64,000 nucleotides of DNA from Antrihabitans stalagmiti (GTDB lineage Bacteria; Actinomycetota; Actinomycetes; Mycobacteriales; Mycobacteriaceae). The position numbers and the translations under genes are program-made. Under the pieces are notes generated by a model, which was not told where the DNA came from, did not search any database, and saw nothing but the letters and a program-made list of their open reading frames with translations. Positions 8,666-16,802 of the stretch are shown here, one piece after another. The number at the start of each line of letters is the position of its first letter. Within the stretch, counting starts at the first letter, position 1. Location of the stretch: positions 744,001-808,000 of the forward strand of contig NZ_JAEMNV010000003.1 of assembly GCF_016482825.1 (NCBI RefSeq), written 5' to 3'.

Positions 8666-10792
8666 TCATGATCGACGTAGGCTCGGCAGCCACCAGTTCC
8701 GATGCCCGAACAGTCGCATGAACGCAGGCACGAGCATCATTCGAACGATGATCGCATCGATCGCGACCGCGACCGCAAGCGCCAGCCCGAGTTGCTTGAG
8801 TTCCAGCACGCTCGCGGTCACGAAGCTGCCGAATACGACGACCATGATGGCGGCGGCCGCGGTGATCGGGCGGCCGGTGATGGCAAGCCCTTCGGCGACA
8901 GCAACGCGATTTCCCTCGTCGGACTTGTCGGCGTTTGCGTCCCAACGTTCCTTCATTCGACGAATCAGGAAGACCTCGTAGTCCATAGATAGGCCGAACA
9001 ACACGACGAAGACGATGGTCGGCAGGAAGACCTGGAGAAATCCGACGCTGTGGAAGCCGAGCACCGATTCCCCGTACCCCCATTGGAAGATCGCCACGGT
9101 GAGTCCGAGGGCTGCTCCGGTGGCCAGCAGATTCATGAGGATCGCCTTCACCGGCAACAGAATGCTGCGGAACACGACGACGAGGAACGCGAACGAAACG
9201 ATAAGCACGAATCCGATGACCGCAGGAAGTTTGGCGTTGATCTCGTCGGAGAGGTCGAGAAATTCTGCGGCGGGCCCGCCGACGGCGTAGTCGGAGCCGG
9301 CCTGGCGGCGTAGTTGTGCGACGAGTTCGGACGTTTCGGGACTGTCGGTGGCGGTCTCGGAAATGACGACGATCAGAGCTTGCCCGTCTGCACGTTGGAC
9401 GAAGGAACTCGCAACCCTGTCGTCTCGAGCGATCTGTGCCGCGAGTTGGTCGACGTTTCGGGCGCCGTCGGTCGAGACGACGGTCAGCGGCGCGAGCGCG
9501 CCCGGGGCAAACTTGGTCGACACCGTCTGCGCAGCGGCACCCGACGGCGTCTTGTCGAGGTACGCCATTCCCATGTCGATACCGAGCGACATCGACGTGA
9601 GCGGCGCAGCGCCGACCAACAGCACGAGCGTCGCACCCACACCGAACAGCACCGGCCGAGCCATGACCAGATGAGCCCACCGCGCCCACCTGCTGGTTTC
9701 CGTCGTGTTGGTGACTTCGGCAGGCCGGAAGCGTGCGGGTAGCGCCCAACGATTCACCTTCGGCCCGAGGACGGCGAGCAGTGCGGGCAGGAAGGTCAGT
9801 GCGACAAGCATGGTCGACACGATCGAGATCCCGACGCCGAGGGCGATACCGCGAAAGATCGGCGCGTCGATGACGACGAGCGAGCCGAGCGCGATGGTCA
9901 CGATGAGCCCGGACGCGACGACGGTCTTGCCTGTCGTACTCATCGCGATGCCGATTGCTTCGGTCACCCCCTTGCCGCGTGCGAGTTCCTCACGGAACCT
10001 GCTCACGATGAACATCGCGTAATCGATCCCGATCCCGATGCCGATCATCGATGCGATCGACACTGTCAGCACGTTGATCGAGGTGACTCCGGAGAGCAGG
10101 AACAGGAGTCCCGTCGTCAGCGCGAGACCCGCAAGGCCGACCCCGATCGGAAGCGCTGCTGCGACGACGGCGCCGAGCGCGAACACGAGGATGAGCAGGG
10201 CGACGGGGATGCCGATCGCCTCGGCCTTGGTGATGTCGCCGATTTCGATGTCGACGAGATCGTTCTGCAGCGCGGCGATTCCGGTGAGTCCAACCGTCAT
10301 ATCCGGGTGGTTCGTGGCGGTCAGTTCGTCTTGCAACTTTCGCGCGGTGATTGCGCGCTCCGACGGGGTACCAGTCAGAGCAACGACGGCCAACGCTGCA
10401 TGCCGGTCGTCGGAAATCTGTCCGCCGAGTGCGTCGAATGGCCCGACGACGTTGCCAACGCCTTGGGTGGAGCGGGCTTGTTCGACGGCGTCGGTGACCG
10501 CCGAACGGAACTCCGGTGAGTCTGCCGACAACGTCGGCGAGTCGAAGACGATGACACCCTGGCCGTCGCCCAACTGGGGAAAGTGCTTGGTGGTGAGCTC
10601 GCTCGCCCGAGCCGAGTCGGCATTGTGCACGGTGAAGTCGGGGGATTGGAGTGCCGAGTTGAGCAGTGGCGTGGACAGCCCGCCGAGCACGATGAGGACG
10701 ATCCAGGCGCCGAGCACGGCCCAGCGGCGTCGTGCGACGAATCCGCCCCATCGGTAGCCGATAGCGGGCCGCTCTTCGAGTTGGAGCGTCAT
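8666..10792 (-). CDS. MMPL-family RND transporter
   Basis: A 708-residue inner-membrane exporter of the MMPL/RND superfamily, which in mycolata moves lipids or drugs using the proton gradient. Two homologous halves are visible. Each has a first transmembrane helix, a large extracytoplasmic loop (about 45-180 and 395-520) and a five-helix bundle. The Asp-Tyr proton-relay motifs are intact: GIGIGIDYAMFIVSRF in the first half and GLSMDYEVFLIRRMKE in the second. ATG 10792 is preceded by GGGGAA at about 6 bases, so the 22 extra upstream residues are rejected. It is divergent from a TetR gene 98 bp away, a classical regulator-exporter arrangement. At 708 residues it is shorter than true MmpL proteins of about 950 and closer to the small MMPL class. 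Confidence 0.9.
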   Translation of the reverse strand: MTLQLEERPAIGYRWGGFVARRRWAVLGAWIVLIVLGGLSTPLLNSALQSPDFTVHNADSARASELTTKHFPQLGDGQGVIVFDSPTLSADSPEFRSAVTDAVEQARSTQGVGNVVGPFDALGGQISDDRHAALAVVALTGTPSERAITARKLQDELTATNHPDMTVGLTGIAALQNDLVDIEIGDITKAEAIGIPVALLILVFALGAVVAAALPIGVGLAGLALTTGLLFLLSGVTSINVLTVSIASMIGIGIGIDYAMFIVSRFREELARGKGVTEAIGIAMSTTGKTVVASGLIVTIALGSLVVIDAPIFRGIALGVGISIVSTMLVALTFLPALLAVLGPKVNRWALPARFRPAEVTNTTETSRWARWAHLVMARPVLFGVGATLVLLVGAAPLTSMSLGIDMGMAYLDKTPSGAAAQTVSTKFAPGALAPLTVVSTDGARNVDQLAAQIARDDRVASSFVQRADGQALIVVISETATDSPETSELVAQLRRQAGSDYAVGGPAAEFLDLSDEINAKLPAVIGFVLIVSFAFLVVVFRSILLPVKAILMNLLATGAALGLTVAIFQWGYGESVLGFHSVGFLQVFLPTIVFVVLFGLSMDYEVFLIRRMKERWDANADKSDEGNRVAVAEGLAITGRPITAAAAIMVVVFGSFVTASVLELKQLGLALAVAVAIDAIIVRMMLVPAFMRLFGHRNWWLPSLRRS

Positions 10793-10810
10793 CGAATTCC
10801 CCAATTCTGA

Positions 10811-10868
10811 AAGTGACTGTCTGGTACGGACTCTAGGGTCAGTTCGCCCAACCTGCAAGTGACTGTCA
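10811..10868. promoter_or_regulatory. Direct-repeat operator between MMPL exporter and TetR gene
   Basis: AAGTGACTGTC occurs twice, at 10811-10821 and 10857-10867, 46 bp apart. The second copy is part of the short palindrome TGAC-T-GTCA (10860-10868). One copy lies by the MMPL start and the other by the TetR start, as expected if the TetR protein controls both divergent promoters. Confidence 0.5.
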
Positions 10869-10890
10869 GAAATTGGCGTAGGCTAGGAGC

Positions 10891-11502
10891 ATGGCCGGAC
10901 CGTCTGCCTGGGAGCGCAGGAAGCTCCAGGCAATGCGCGACATCCAGACCGCGGCCTTGGCGTTGTTCGACGAACATGGCTACACGGCCGTTACCGTGGA
11001 ACGCGTCGCCGGGGCGGCCGCGGTGTCTGCGAGTTCGATCTACAGGTATTTCGGCACCAAGGAAATGTTGGTGCTCTGGGATGAGTACGACCCGCAGATT
11101 TTCGAGGTCGTTCGGATGGCTGGTGGCGAGCGGCGAATTACTGTAGGCGACCTGTGCGACACCGTCGTCACGGCGGCGCCGTTGCTGATCGGTGAGATTT
11201 TCGCGGACCCGGCCGAGGTCGAGCGGATCAGACGGCGGATGAGTTACGTCGTCAGCGAACCCGACGTCCGGATGGGACAACTACGGCTTCTGGTCGACAT
11301 CGAGCAGCAGGTGTGCGACATCCTCCGCGACCGTCTCGAAGACGTCGGCGAGCTACAGGTCAAGATTATTGCTGCCCAGTCGGTGTGGGGCGTCCATGCG
11401 GCAATTCGGCACTGGATCGCCTCGGACGAGCAGCCCATCCAGGTCATCCTGAATCGTGCTGTCAGCCAGATTGCCGAGGGCGTGCGGGCTATCCGAGGAT
11501 GA
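10891..11502 (+). CDS. TetR-family regulator of the divergent MMPL exporter
   Basis: A 203-residue TetR protein: the DNA-binding domain at about 10-58 (IQTAALALFDEHGYTAVTVERVA, then SASSIYRYFGTKEML) with a ligand domain ending in EQPIQVILNRAVSQI. An ATG start follows TAGGAG. The head-to-head position with the MMPL gene and the duplicated AAGTGACTGTC motif make it the probable local repressor, released by a substrate of the pump (inference). Confidence 0.85.
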   Translation: MAGPSAWERRKLQAMRDIQTAALALFDEHGYTAVTVERVAGAAAVSASSIYRYFGTKEMLVLWDEYDPQIFEVVRMAGGERRITVGDLCDTVVTAAPLLIGEIFADPAEVERIRRRMSYVVSEPDVRMGQLRLLVDIEQQVCDILRDRLEDVGELQVKIIAAQSVWGVHAAIRHWIASDEQPIQVILNRAVSQIAEGVRAIRG

Positions 11503-11715
11503 CGAACCAGACCGCGGTGTATTGGCACAAAGCCAGCGCCGCACTGACTGCAAACTGCATTCGCAAAAGTGGAATTGATTAACATTCTTCCCGCGTGTCT
11601 CACGCGTAACACGTAATACCCGGAGCAATATCAGCGATGGATATGTGAATGCACCAACCAGTTACACATCTTTGAACCGCACATCGCCAAACCCGCTACA
11701 TATGGAGTATCGGTC

Positions 11716-11874
11716 GTGAAAATACATTCGATTCTGCGCCGCCACGAAGTCCAATCCATACCGCTGCTGGAGTCCGCTCGCATGCAGGGCAGTCCCAAGA
11801 AGTGGCCGAGCGAAAAGCTCGAGCGTCTGCTGACCGCTCGCGAACTCGATCAGGTCCTGCACCACCGCGTCTGA
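11716..11874 (+). CDS. Small basic protein of 52 residues, unknown
   Basis: A 53-codon frame starting GTG at 11716 with GGAG eight bases upstream and a TGA at 11872. The product is Arg/Lys/His-rich with two Leu-rich amphipathic stretches (SIPLLESARMQ and EKLERLLTARELDQVL) and no Cys or membrane segment. Third codon positions are mostly G/C, unlike the AT-richer flank at 11570-11715, which supports coding. It lies 87 bp upstream of the response regulator-flavoprotein operon on the same strand. No family recognised; it could be a small regulatory or DNA-binding protein. Confidence 0.45.
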   Translation: MKIHSILRRHEVQSIPLLESARMQGSPKKWPSEKLERLLTARELDQVLHHRV

Positions 11875-11961
11875 GCTGCAGGTTCGGTAGCGACGTATTG
11901 TTCGATTCCGCTGTGAGCATGACAACTAGCTGCGACGTGCGCTGGTCGGCATACTCGTAGG

Positions 11962-13656
11962 GTGACGGCACCTCGCGACCGTAATGATTCACCTGCAGCA
12001 GTCAAACCAGCAATCTTGAGCGTCGACGACGATCCGGGAGTCTCCCGTGCGGTCGTGCGCGACCTCCGCCGCCGCTACGGCGAAAAATATCGCATTGTCC
12101 GTGCGCAATCGGGCCCCGACGCCTTGGATGCGCTTCGAGAAATGAAGCTGCGCGGGCAACCCGTCGCAATCCTGGTTGCCGACTATCGCATGCCGGGAAT
12201 GGACGGTATCCAGTTTCTCGAGCAGGCCATGGATCTCCATCCATACGCTCGGCGGGTCCTGCTGACGGCCTACGCCGATACCGACGCCGCCATCGACGCG
12301 ATCAACGTGGTCGACCTCGATCACTACTTGCTCAAGCCGTGGGATCCGCCGGAGGAGAAGCTCTATCCGGTCATCGATGCTCAGCTGGAAGCGTGGCTGT
12401 GCACAGAGCATCGACCGATCACCGAGACCAAGATCGTCGGGCATCGATGGTCTGCCCGATCGTCGGAGGTCAGAGAATTTCTCGCCCGCAATCAGCTGCC
12501 CTACCGCTGGTACATGTCGGACGAACCGGAGGGTGCGCGCTTACTCGAAGCCGCAGGCACCGACGCCGATCACTGTCCCGTCGTGATCACTGCCGAGGGC
12601 GAGGCGCTGATCGAACCGACCGACGCCGAGCTCGCGGCGCGAGTCGGCTTGAACACAACTCCGTCCAAGGACTTCTACGACCTCATCGTCATCGGCGGCG
12701 GACCCGCTGGTCTCGGAGCGGCCGTCTACGGCGCGTCGGAGGGCTTGCGGACGGTCCTCGTCGAGCGGACCGCAACCGGCGGTCAGGCCGGACAGAGTTC
12801 GCGTATCGAGAATTACCTCGGCTTCCCCGATGGGGTGTCCGGTTCCCAGCTGGCCGACCGTGCCCGCAGGCAGGCGTCGAAGTTCGGTGCCGAAGTCATC
12901 ACGACCCGAGACGTCGTCGGGCTCGAAGTCCGCGGGGCCGCACGGACGGTCCGGTTCGCAGACGGCGACTCCCTCGATGCCCACACGGTGATCGTTGCGA
13001 CCGGCGTGATGTACCGGCGGCACCCGGCGCCTGGCATCGACGACTACACGGGTCGGGGTGTGTATTACGGGTCCGCCATGACCGAGGCCGCGCGCTGCGC
13101 CAACGAAGACGTCTACATCGTCGGCGGGGCGAACTCGGCAGGCCAAGCGGCTGTGTACCTTGCGCGAACGTCGCGATCGGTGACGATCGTCGTCCGCGCA
13201 CCGTCGCTCGAAAAGTCGATGTCGCACTACCTGATTCAACAGATCGAGAACATCGAGAACATCACGGTTCGATCGTGCTCGGAAGTGACGAGCGTCGCGG
13301 GCGACGATCACCTCGAACGAATCACGCTGCGAAACAACGCAACCGATACCGAGGAGACGGTCGACGCGCAGTGGCTGTTTCTGTTCATCGGTGCTGCGCC
13401 GGGGACCGAATGGCTCGACGGTGTGGTCGTCCGCGACGACCGCGGCTATGTCGTCGCCGGTCCCGATCTCGCCATCGACGGTGGTAGACCACGCGGTTGG
13501 CCGCTGGAACGACCGCCACATCATTTGGAGACAAGTGTTCCCGGCGTCTTCGTCGCCGGAGATGTTCATGCCGATTCGGCGAAGCGCGTCGCGTCGGCCG
13601 TCGGAGAAGGAGCCATGGCAGTGATGCTCGTACACAGATACCTGGCGAAACCATGA
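11962..13656 (+). CDS. Response-regulator / thioredoxin-reductase-like flavoprotein fusion
   Basis: A 564-residue cytoplasmic protein. Residues about 16-140 are a receiver domain: acidic pocket VDDD (21-24), phosphoacceptor Asp74 in VADYRMPGMDG, and a conserved Lys in LLKPWD. A short glutaredoxin/thioredoxin-like segment follows (about 155-225). Residues about 235-564 form a two-domain FAD/NAD(P) oxidoreductase with GGGPAG (FAD), GGANSAGQAAVYLAR (NAD(P)) and a final GVFVAGDVH FAD motif. The active-site CxxC of thioredoxin reductase is absent; YYGS (368-371) occupies that place, so it cannot act as a normal thioredoxin reductase. It heads a three-gene operon: the kinase start overlaps its stop (ATGA). 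The probable role is phosphorylation-controlled redox or flavin signalling with the kinase (inference). Confidence 0.88.
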   Translation: MTAPRDRNDSPAAVKPAILSVDDDPGVSRAVVRDLRRRYGEKYRIVRAQSGPDALDALREMKLRGQPVAILVADYRMPGMDGIQFLEQAMDLHPYARRVLLTAYADTDAAIDAINVVDLDHYLLKPWDPPEEKLYPVIDAQLEAWLCTEHRPITETKIVGHRWSARSSEVREFLARNQLPYRWYMSDEPEGARLLEAAGTDADHCPVVITAEGEALIEPTDAELAARVGLNTTPSKDFYDLIVIGGGPAGLGAAVYGASEGLRTVLVERTATGGQAGQSSRIENYLGFPDGVSGSQLADRARRQASKFGAEVITTRDVVGLEVRGAARTVRFADGDSLDAHTVIVATGVMYRRHPAPGIDDYTGRGVYYGSAMTEAARCANEDVYIVGGANSAGQAAVYLARTSRSVTIVVRAPSLEKSMSHYLIQQIENIENITVRSCSEVTSVAGDDHLERITLRNNATDTEETVDAQWLFLFIGAAPGTEWLDGVVVRDDRGYVVAGPDLAIDGGRPRGWPLERPPHHLETSVPGVFVAGDVHADSAKRVASAVGEGAMAVMLVHRYLAKP

Positions 13657-15116
13657 GTACCGAAACCGTATGTGATCCAGAGGAACTGCGGACACTGTTT
13701 CTCTTCGAGAAGCTCGACGACGAGCAACTGGCCTGGTTGTGCCGTGACGGTCACATCGAGGTCATCGAACCGGGGCCGGTGTATCGCGAAGGCGATCCCG
13801 CGACCTGCTTCTACGTGATGATCAGCGGCGAGATCGCGTTGACGAAGCTGTCCGGTGGCCAAGAGATCGAGACCGTGCGCTCCGACCACGCGGGCGCCTA
13901 CGCCGGTGCTTGGGGTGCCTACCTCGGCGATCGGGTCGAGCAGACCTACGGCGGTTCGATGTACGTGCGGAAGACAGCGCGCTTCTTCGTGCTCGACGCA
14001 GGCACGTTCGCGCGGATGATGCAGGAATGGTTTCCGATGGCCGTGCACCTACTGGAGGGTGTGTTCCTCGGAAACCGCAACTCGCGCATGATCATCGATC
14101 AGCGGGAACGGTTGTTGGCCCTCGGTTCACTGTCGGCCGGCTTGACGCACGAACTGAACAACCCCGCGGCGGCCGCGGTGCGGGCGACCTCGTTGCTACG
14201 CGAGCGGGTGGCGGGCATGCGGCACAAACTCGGAATGATCGCGAAGGGCAAGTTCTCGCCCGCGACGATGGAAGCGTTGATCACGCTGCAGGAGCAGGCG
14301 GCCGAGCAGGTCGCAAAGGCGCCGATTCTCACGCCGATGGAAGAGTCCGACCGCGAGGACGCCCTCGGTGAGTGGTTCGAGGAGCACAACATCAGCGGCG
14401 GTTGGGATCTTGCGCCGACCTTCGTGCAGGCCGGCATCGACACCGATTGGCTGGATCGGGTCGAGGCGACGCTAGCCGATACGCAGGACTTCGTGTTCGA
14501 GGGTTCTATCCGCTGGCTGAACTACACGATCGAAACCGAATTGCTGATGAACGAAATCGGCGATTCGACCACTCGCATCACGTCGCTGGTCAATGCCGCC
14601 AAGCAGTATTCGCAGATGGATCGGGCGCCGTTCCAGGTGGTCGACGTGCACGAGTTGCTCGACAGCACGCTGGTGATGCTTGCCAGAAAGATCGGCGATT
14701 CGATAGAGGTCGTCAAGGATTACGACCGCAGTCTGCCTCCCGTCCCCTGTTACGCAGCGGAATTGAATCAGGTGTGGACCAATTTGATCGACAACGCGGT
14801 CGGTGCGATGGCGGACACAGACGGTGGCACCTTGACGATTCGCACGTACCTCGAAAACGACTGCGCAGCAATCGAGATCGGTGATACTGGAACCGGAGTT
14901 CCGGACGAGATCAAGAGTCGAATCTTCGAGCCGTTCTTCACCACGAAACCCGTCGGTGAGGGCACCGGCCTCGGCCTTGATATCTCGTTTCGAATAGTCG
15001 TCAACAAACATCACGGCGACATCCGAGTCGAGTCGGAGCCGGGCAACACACGGTTCATCGTTCGGCTGCCGTTGACCGCACCAGAAAGAGAGCGTGACGA
15101 TGACGAAGGGAATTGA
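13653..15116 (+). CDS. Soluble histidine kinase with cyclic-nucleotide-binding domain
   Basis: A 487-residue protein without membrane segments. Residues about 8-130 are a cNMP-binding (CRP-like) domain ([15 protein letters not shown], then [21 protein letters not shown]). The phosphoacceptor His166 lies in [16 protein letters not shown]. An unusual helical insertion occupies about 195-310, and the ATPase domain about 370-480 has N-box [38 protein letters not shown]. Start ATG 13653 overlaps the stop of the receiver-flavoprotein gene and its end overlaps the UBP zinc finger gene, so the three are translationally coupled. The receiver domain encoded just upstream is the obvious phosphotransfer partner. 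The ligand of the cNMP-like domain is unknown; it could bind a nucleotide or act as a redox/protein docking module. Confidence 0.88.
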   Translation: MSTETVCDPEELRTLFLFEKLDDEQLAWLCRDGHIEVIEPGPVYREGDPATCFYVMISGEIALTKLSGGQEIETVRSDHAGAYAGAWGAYLGDRVEQTYGGSMYVRKTARFFVLDAGTFARMMQEWFPMAVHLLEGVFLGNRNSRMIIDQRERLLALGSLSAGLTHELNNPAAAAVRATSLLRERVAGMRHKLGMIAKGKFSPATMEALITLQEQAAEQVAKAPILTPMEESDREDALGEWFEEHNISGGWDLAPTFVQAGIDTDWLDRVEATLADTQDFVFEGSIRWLNYTIETELLMNEIGDSTTRITSLVNAAKQYSQMDRAPFQVVDVHELLDSTLVMLARKIGDSIEVVKDYDRSLPPVPCYAAELNQVWTNLIDNAVGAMADTDGGTLTIRTYLENDCAAIEIGDTGTGVPDEIKSRIFEPFFTTKPVGEGTGLGLDISFRIVVNKHHGDIRVESEPGNTRFIVRLPLTAPERERDDDEGN

Positions 15117-15441
15117 TCCCGCCGTGCCGCCGAGCGGCCCAGGGTGTGTCGAATGCGGTGCTGGTGGTGGCTGGTGGTTCCACCTGCGTCGATGTGCGCA
15201 GTGCGGGCACATCGGTTGCTGTGACTCCTCGCCCGCTCAGCACGCGACGAAGCACGCAGGCGAGACCGGTCATCCCTTTATGCAGAGCTTCGAGCCCGGC
15301 GAGGACTGGTACTGGAACTTCGAGACCAAGCAGTCCTACGACGGTCCGGAGTTGGCCGGACCGACGCACCATCCGCTCGATCAGCCTGCCCCCGGACCCG
15401 AAGGTCGAGTTCCTGCGAATTGGCAACGCCTACTGCACTGA
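15100..15441 (+). CDS. UBP-type zinc finger protein
   Basis: A 113-residue protein that is mainly a zf-UBP domain: C16-x2-C19, C32-x2-C35, C40/C41, His48, His52 and His58 are the zinc ligands expected for this fold, with the aromatic GGWWFHL strand. In eukaryotes this domain binds the free C-terminal Gly-Gly of ubiquitin; the bacterial ligand is not known. It overlaps the kinase gene by 17 bp and is the last gene of the operon. Coupling to a redox flavoprotein and a kinase suggests a signalling adaptor role (inference). ATG 15100 is preferred to GTG 15094 two codons earlier, but both are possible. Confidence 0.85.
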   Translation: MTKGIDPAVPPSGPGCVECGAGGGWWFHLRRCAQCGHIGCCDSSPAQHATKHAGETGHPFMQSFEPGEDWYWNFETKQSYDGPELAGPTHHPLDQPAPGPEGRVPANWQRLLH

Positions 15442-15456
15442 ACGACGGGTAACGCG

Positions 15457-16050
15457 TCAGGCGCGCAGGAGGCCGAGCGTGTTGCGCCACAGTCCGTCCA
15501 GCATGGCTGGATCGTTGCTGAGTTTTGCGAACATGACGAGGCCTTCGAGTTGCGCGACCACCCCGCGCGCGGTCTCGACGGTTGCGTTCGACTCGGGAAT
15601 GGTGCCCTGTGCGGCGGCTTCGGCGAGTACGGCAGCGACGAGAGCGATCTGATCGGCAAATACTTCTTGCAACTTCGTTGCAACGCTGCCGTCCTGATTA
15701 CTGAGTTCGAGTGCCAGGTTGCCGAGGAGGCAGCCGTCGATGTGGCCGTCTGTGTCGTGTGCGGTTCGTTGGGCTGCAATCTGCAGTCGCAGCAGGGATT
15801 CCAGACGCTGTAGCGGCTCGTCGTCGGTGCTGAGCGTTGCGATCCACGTGGCGCGCTGTTGCTGCCAGTGCAGGTCTACGACCTCGAGCGTCAGAGCTTG
15901 TTTCGACTCGAAGTAGTGGTAGAAGCTGCCTTTCCGCACGTCGGCCTTCGTGCAGATTTCGGCGACACCGATCCCGACGTAGCCGCGGGTGTGGATGAGG
16001 GTGCACGCGGCATCGAGTATCCGCTCGCGCGCATCACTTGTCCGTCCCAT
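15457..16050 (-). CDS. TetR-family regulator divergent from flavodoxin/nitronate monooxygenase genes
   Basis: A 197-residue TetR/AcrR protein: DNA-binding domain about 6-52 (RILDAACTLIHTRGYVGIGVAEI, KGSFYHYFESKQALTL), ligand domain with CLLGNLALELSNQD as in the TetR_C_6/YcdC-like subfamily. The start at 16050 is fixed by the domain and by the 37-bp operator that begins 13 bp upstream. It very likely represses both itself and the divergent 16149 operon; the inducer could be a quinone, nitro-compound or other electrophile given the targets (inference). Confidence 0.88.
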   Translation of the reverse strand: MGRTSDARERILDAACTLIHTRGYVGIGVAEICTKADVRKGSFYHYFESKQALTLEVVDLHWQQQRATWIATLSTDDEPLQRLESLLRLQIAAQRTAHDTDGHIDGCLLGNLALELSNQDGSVATKLQEVFADQIALVAAVLAEAAAQGTIPESNATVETARGVVAQLEGLVMFAKLSNDPAMLDGLWRNTLGLLRA

Positions 16051-16063
16051 GAGGCGAGTATAC

Positions 16064-16100
16064 GACCGGTCAACTATTCTTGCAAAATAGTTGACCGGTC
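16064..16100. promoter_or_regulatory. Perfect 15-bp inverted repeat, TetR operator
   Basis: GACCGGTCAACTATT (16064-16078) and its exact reverse complement (16086-16100) flank a 7-base spacer. The outer 8 bases GACCGGTC are palindromic themselves. It is the only strong dyad between the divergent starts at 16050 and 16149, so it is the likely operator for the TetR gene at 15457. Confidence 0.8.
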
Positions 16101-16148
16101 GTCTACTATCGCAAACGTCGGATCGAACAGTCGAAGAAAGGGGCAGCA

Positions 16149-16802
16149 ATGTCCGAGCCAGTGAGTGAGCACAACCGAACATCGATCTCGGTCGTCGTCG
16201 CCTACCACAGCGGTTACGGCCACACGGCAAGGCAGGCCCGTGCGGTCGCCGACGGCGTCGCATCGGTTGCAGGAGCCCGAGTCGAACTGCGAAACGTCGC
16301 GGAACTTACCGAATCGCTATGGGATGCACTCGATTCCGCGGACGCGATCGTCTTCGGCTCACCGACCTACATGGGGAGCCAGTCGTCGACGTTCCAAGCA
16401 TTCGCCGAAGCGAGCGCGGGCGTGTGGGCCAAGCAGGGCTGGCGAGACAAGCTTGCCGCTGGTTTCACCACGTCGGCAGGCGCGAACGGCGACAAACTGC
16501 ACACCCTCTCGTCGATGGTTCTGTTCGCCGCTCAACACGGCATGACCTGGGTGAACCTCGACCTTGCGCCGGGCTGGATCTACACCTCGACGGGCACAGC
16601 CGACAGCCTGAACCGGCTCGGCGGATTCGTCGGAGCCATGGCGCAGGCACCATCCGACGCGCCACCGGACGTCGCGCCACCGTCCGCCGACCTTCGCACC
16701 GCAGAACATCTCGGGCGACGGGTTGCATTGCTCGCGCGGCAGTTCGCGATCGGCAAACGCTCGATCGACGGCAACATACCCGCCGTTGCGGTGTCGGCAT
16801 GA
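16149..16802 (+). CDS. Flavodoxin-fold NAD(P)H:quinone oxidoreductase (WrbA-like)
   Basis: A 217-residue FMN protein. It has the phosphate-binding loop AYHSGYGHTARQA (about 18-30), the flavin-contact motif FGSPTYMGSQSS (about 75-86) and TTSAGANGDKLHTL (about 116-129), which match the WrbA/flavodoxin-2 group that reduces quinones by two electrons. It starts with ATG shortly after GAAAGGGGC. Its stop overlaps the nitronate monooxygenase ATG, so the two form an operon. Under the control of the divergent TetR, the pair looks like a detoxification module for electrophiles or nitro compounds (inference). Confidence 0.85.
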   Translation: MSEPVSEHNRTSISVVVAYHSGYGHTARQARAVADGVASVAGARVELRNVAELTESLWDALDSADAIVFGSPTYMGSQSSTFQAFAEASAGVWAKQGWRDKLAAGFTTSAGANGDKLHTLSSMVLFAAQHGMTWVNLDLAPGWIYTSTGTADSLNRLGGFVGAMAQAPSDAPPDVAPPSADLRTAEHLGRRVALLARQFAIGKRSIDGNIPAVAVSA

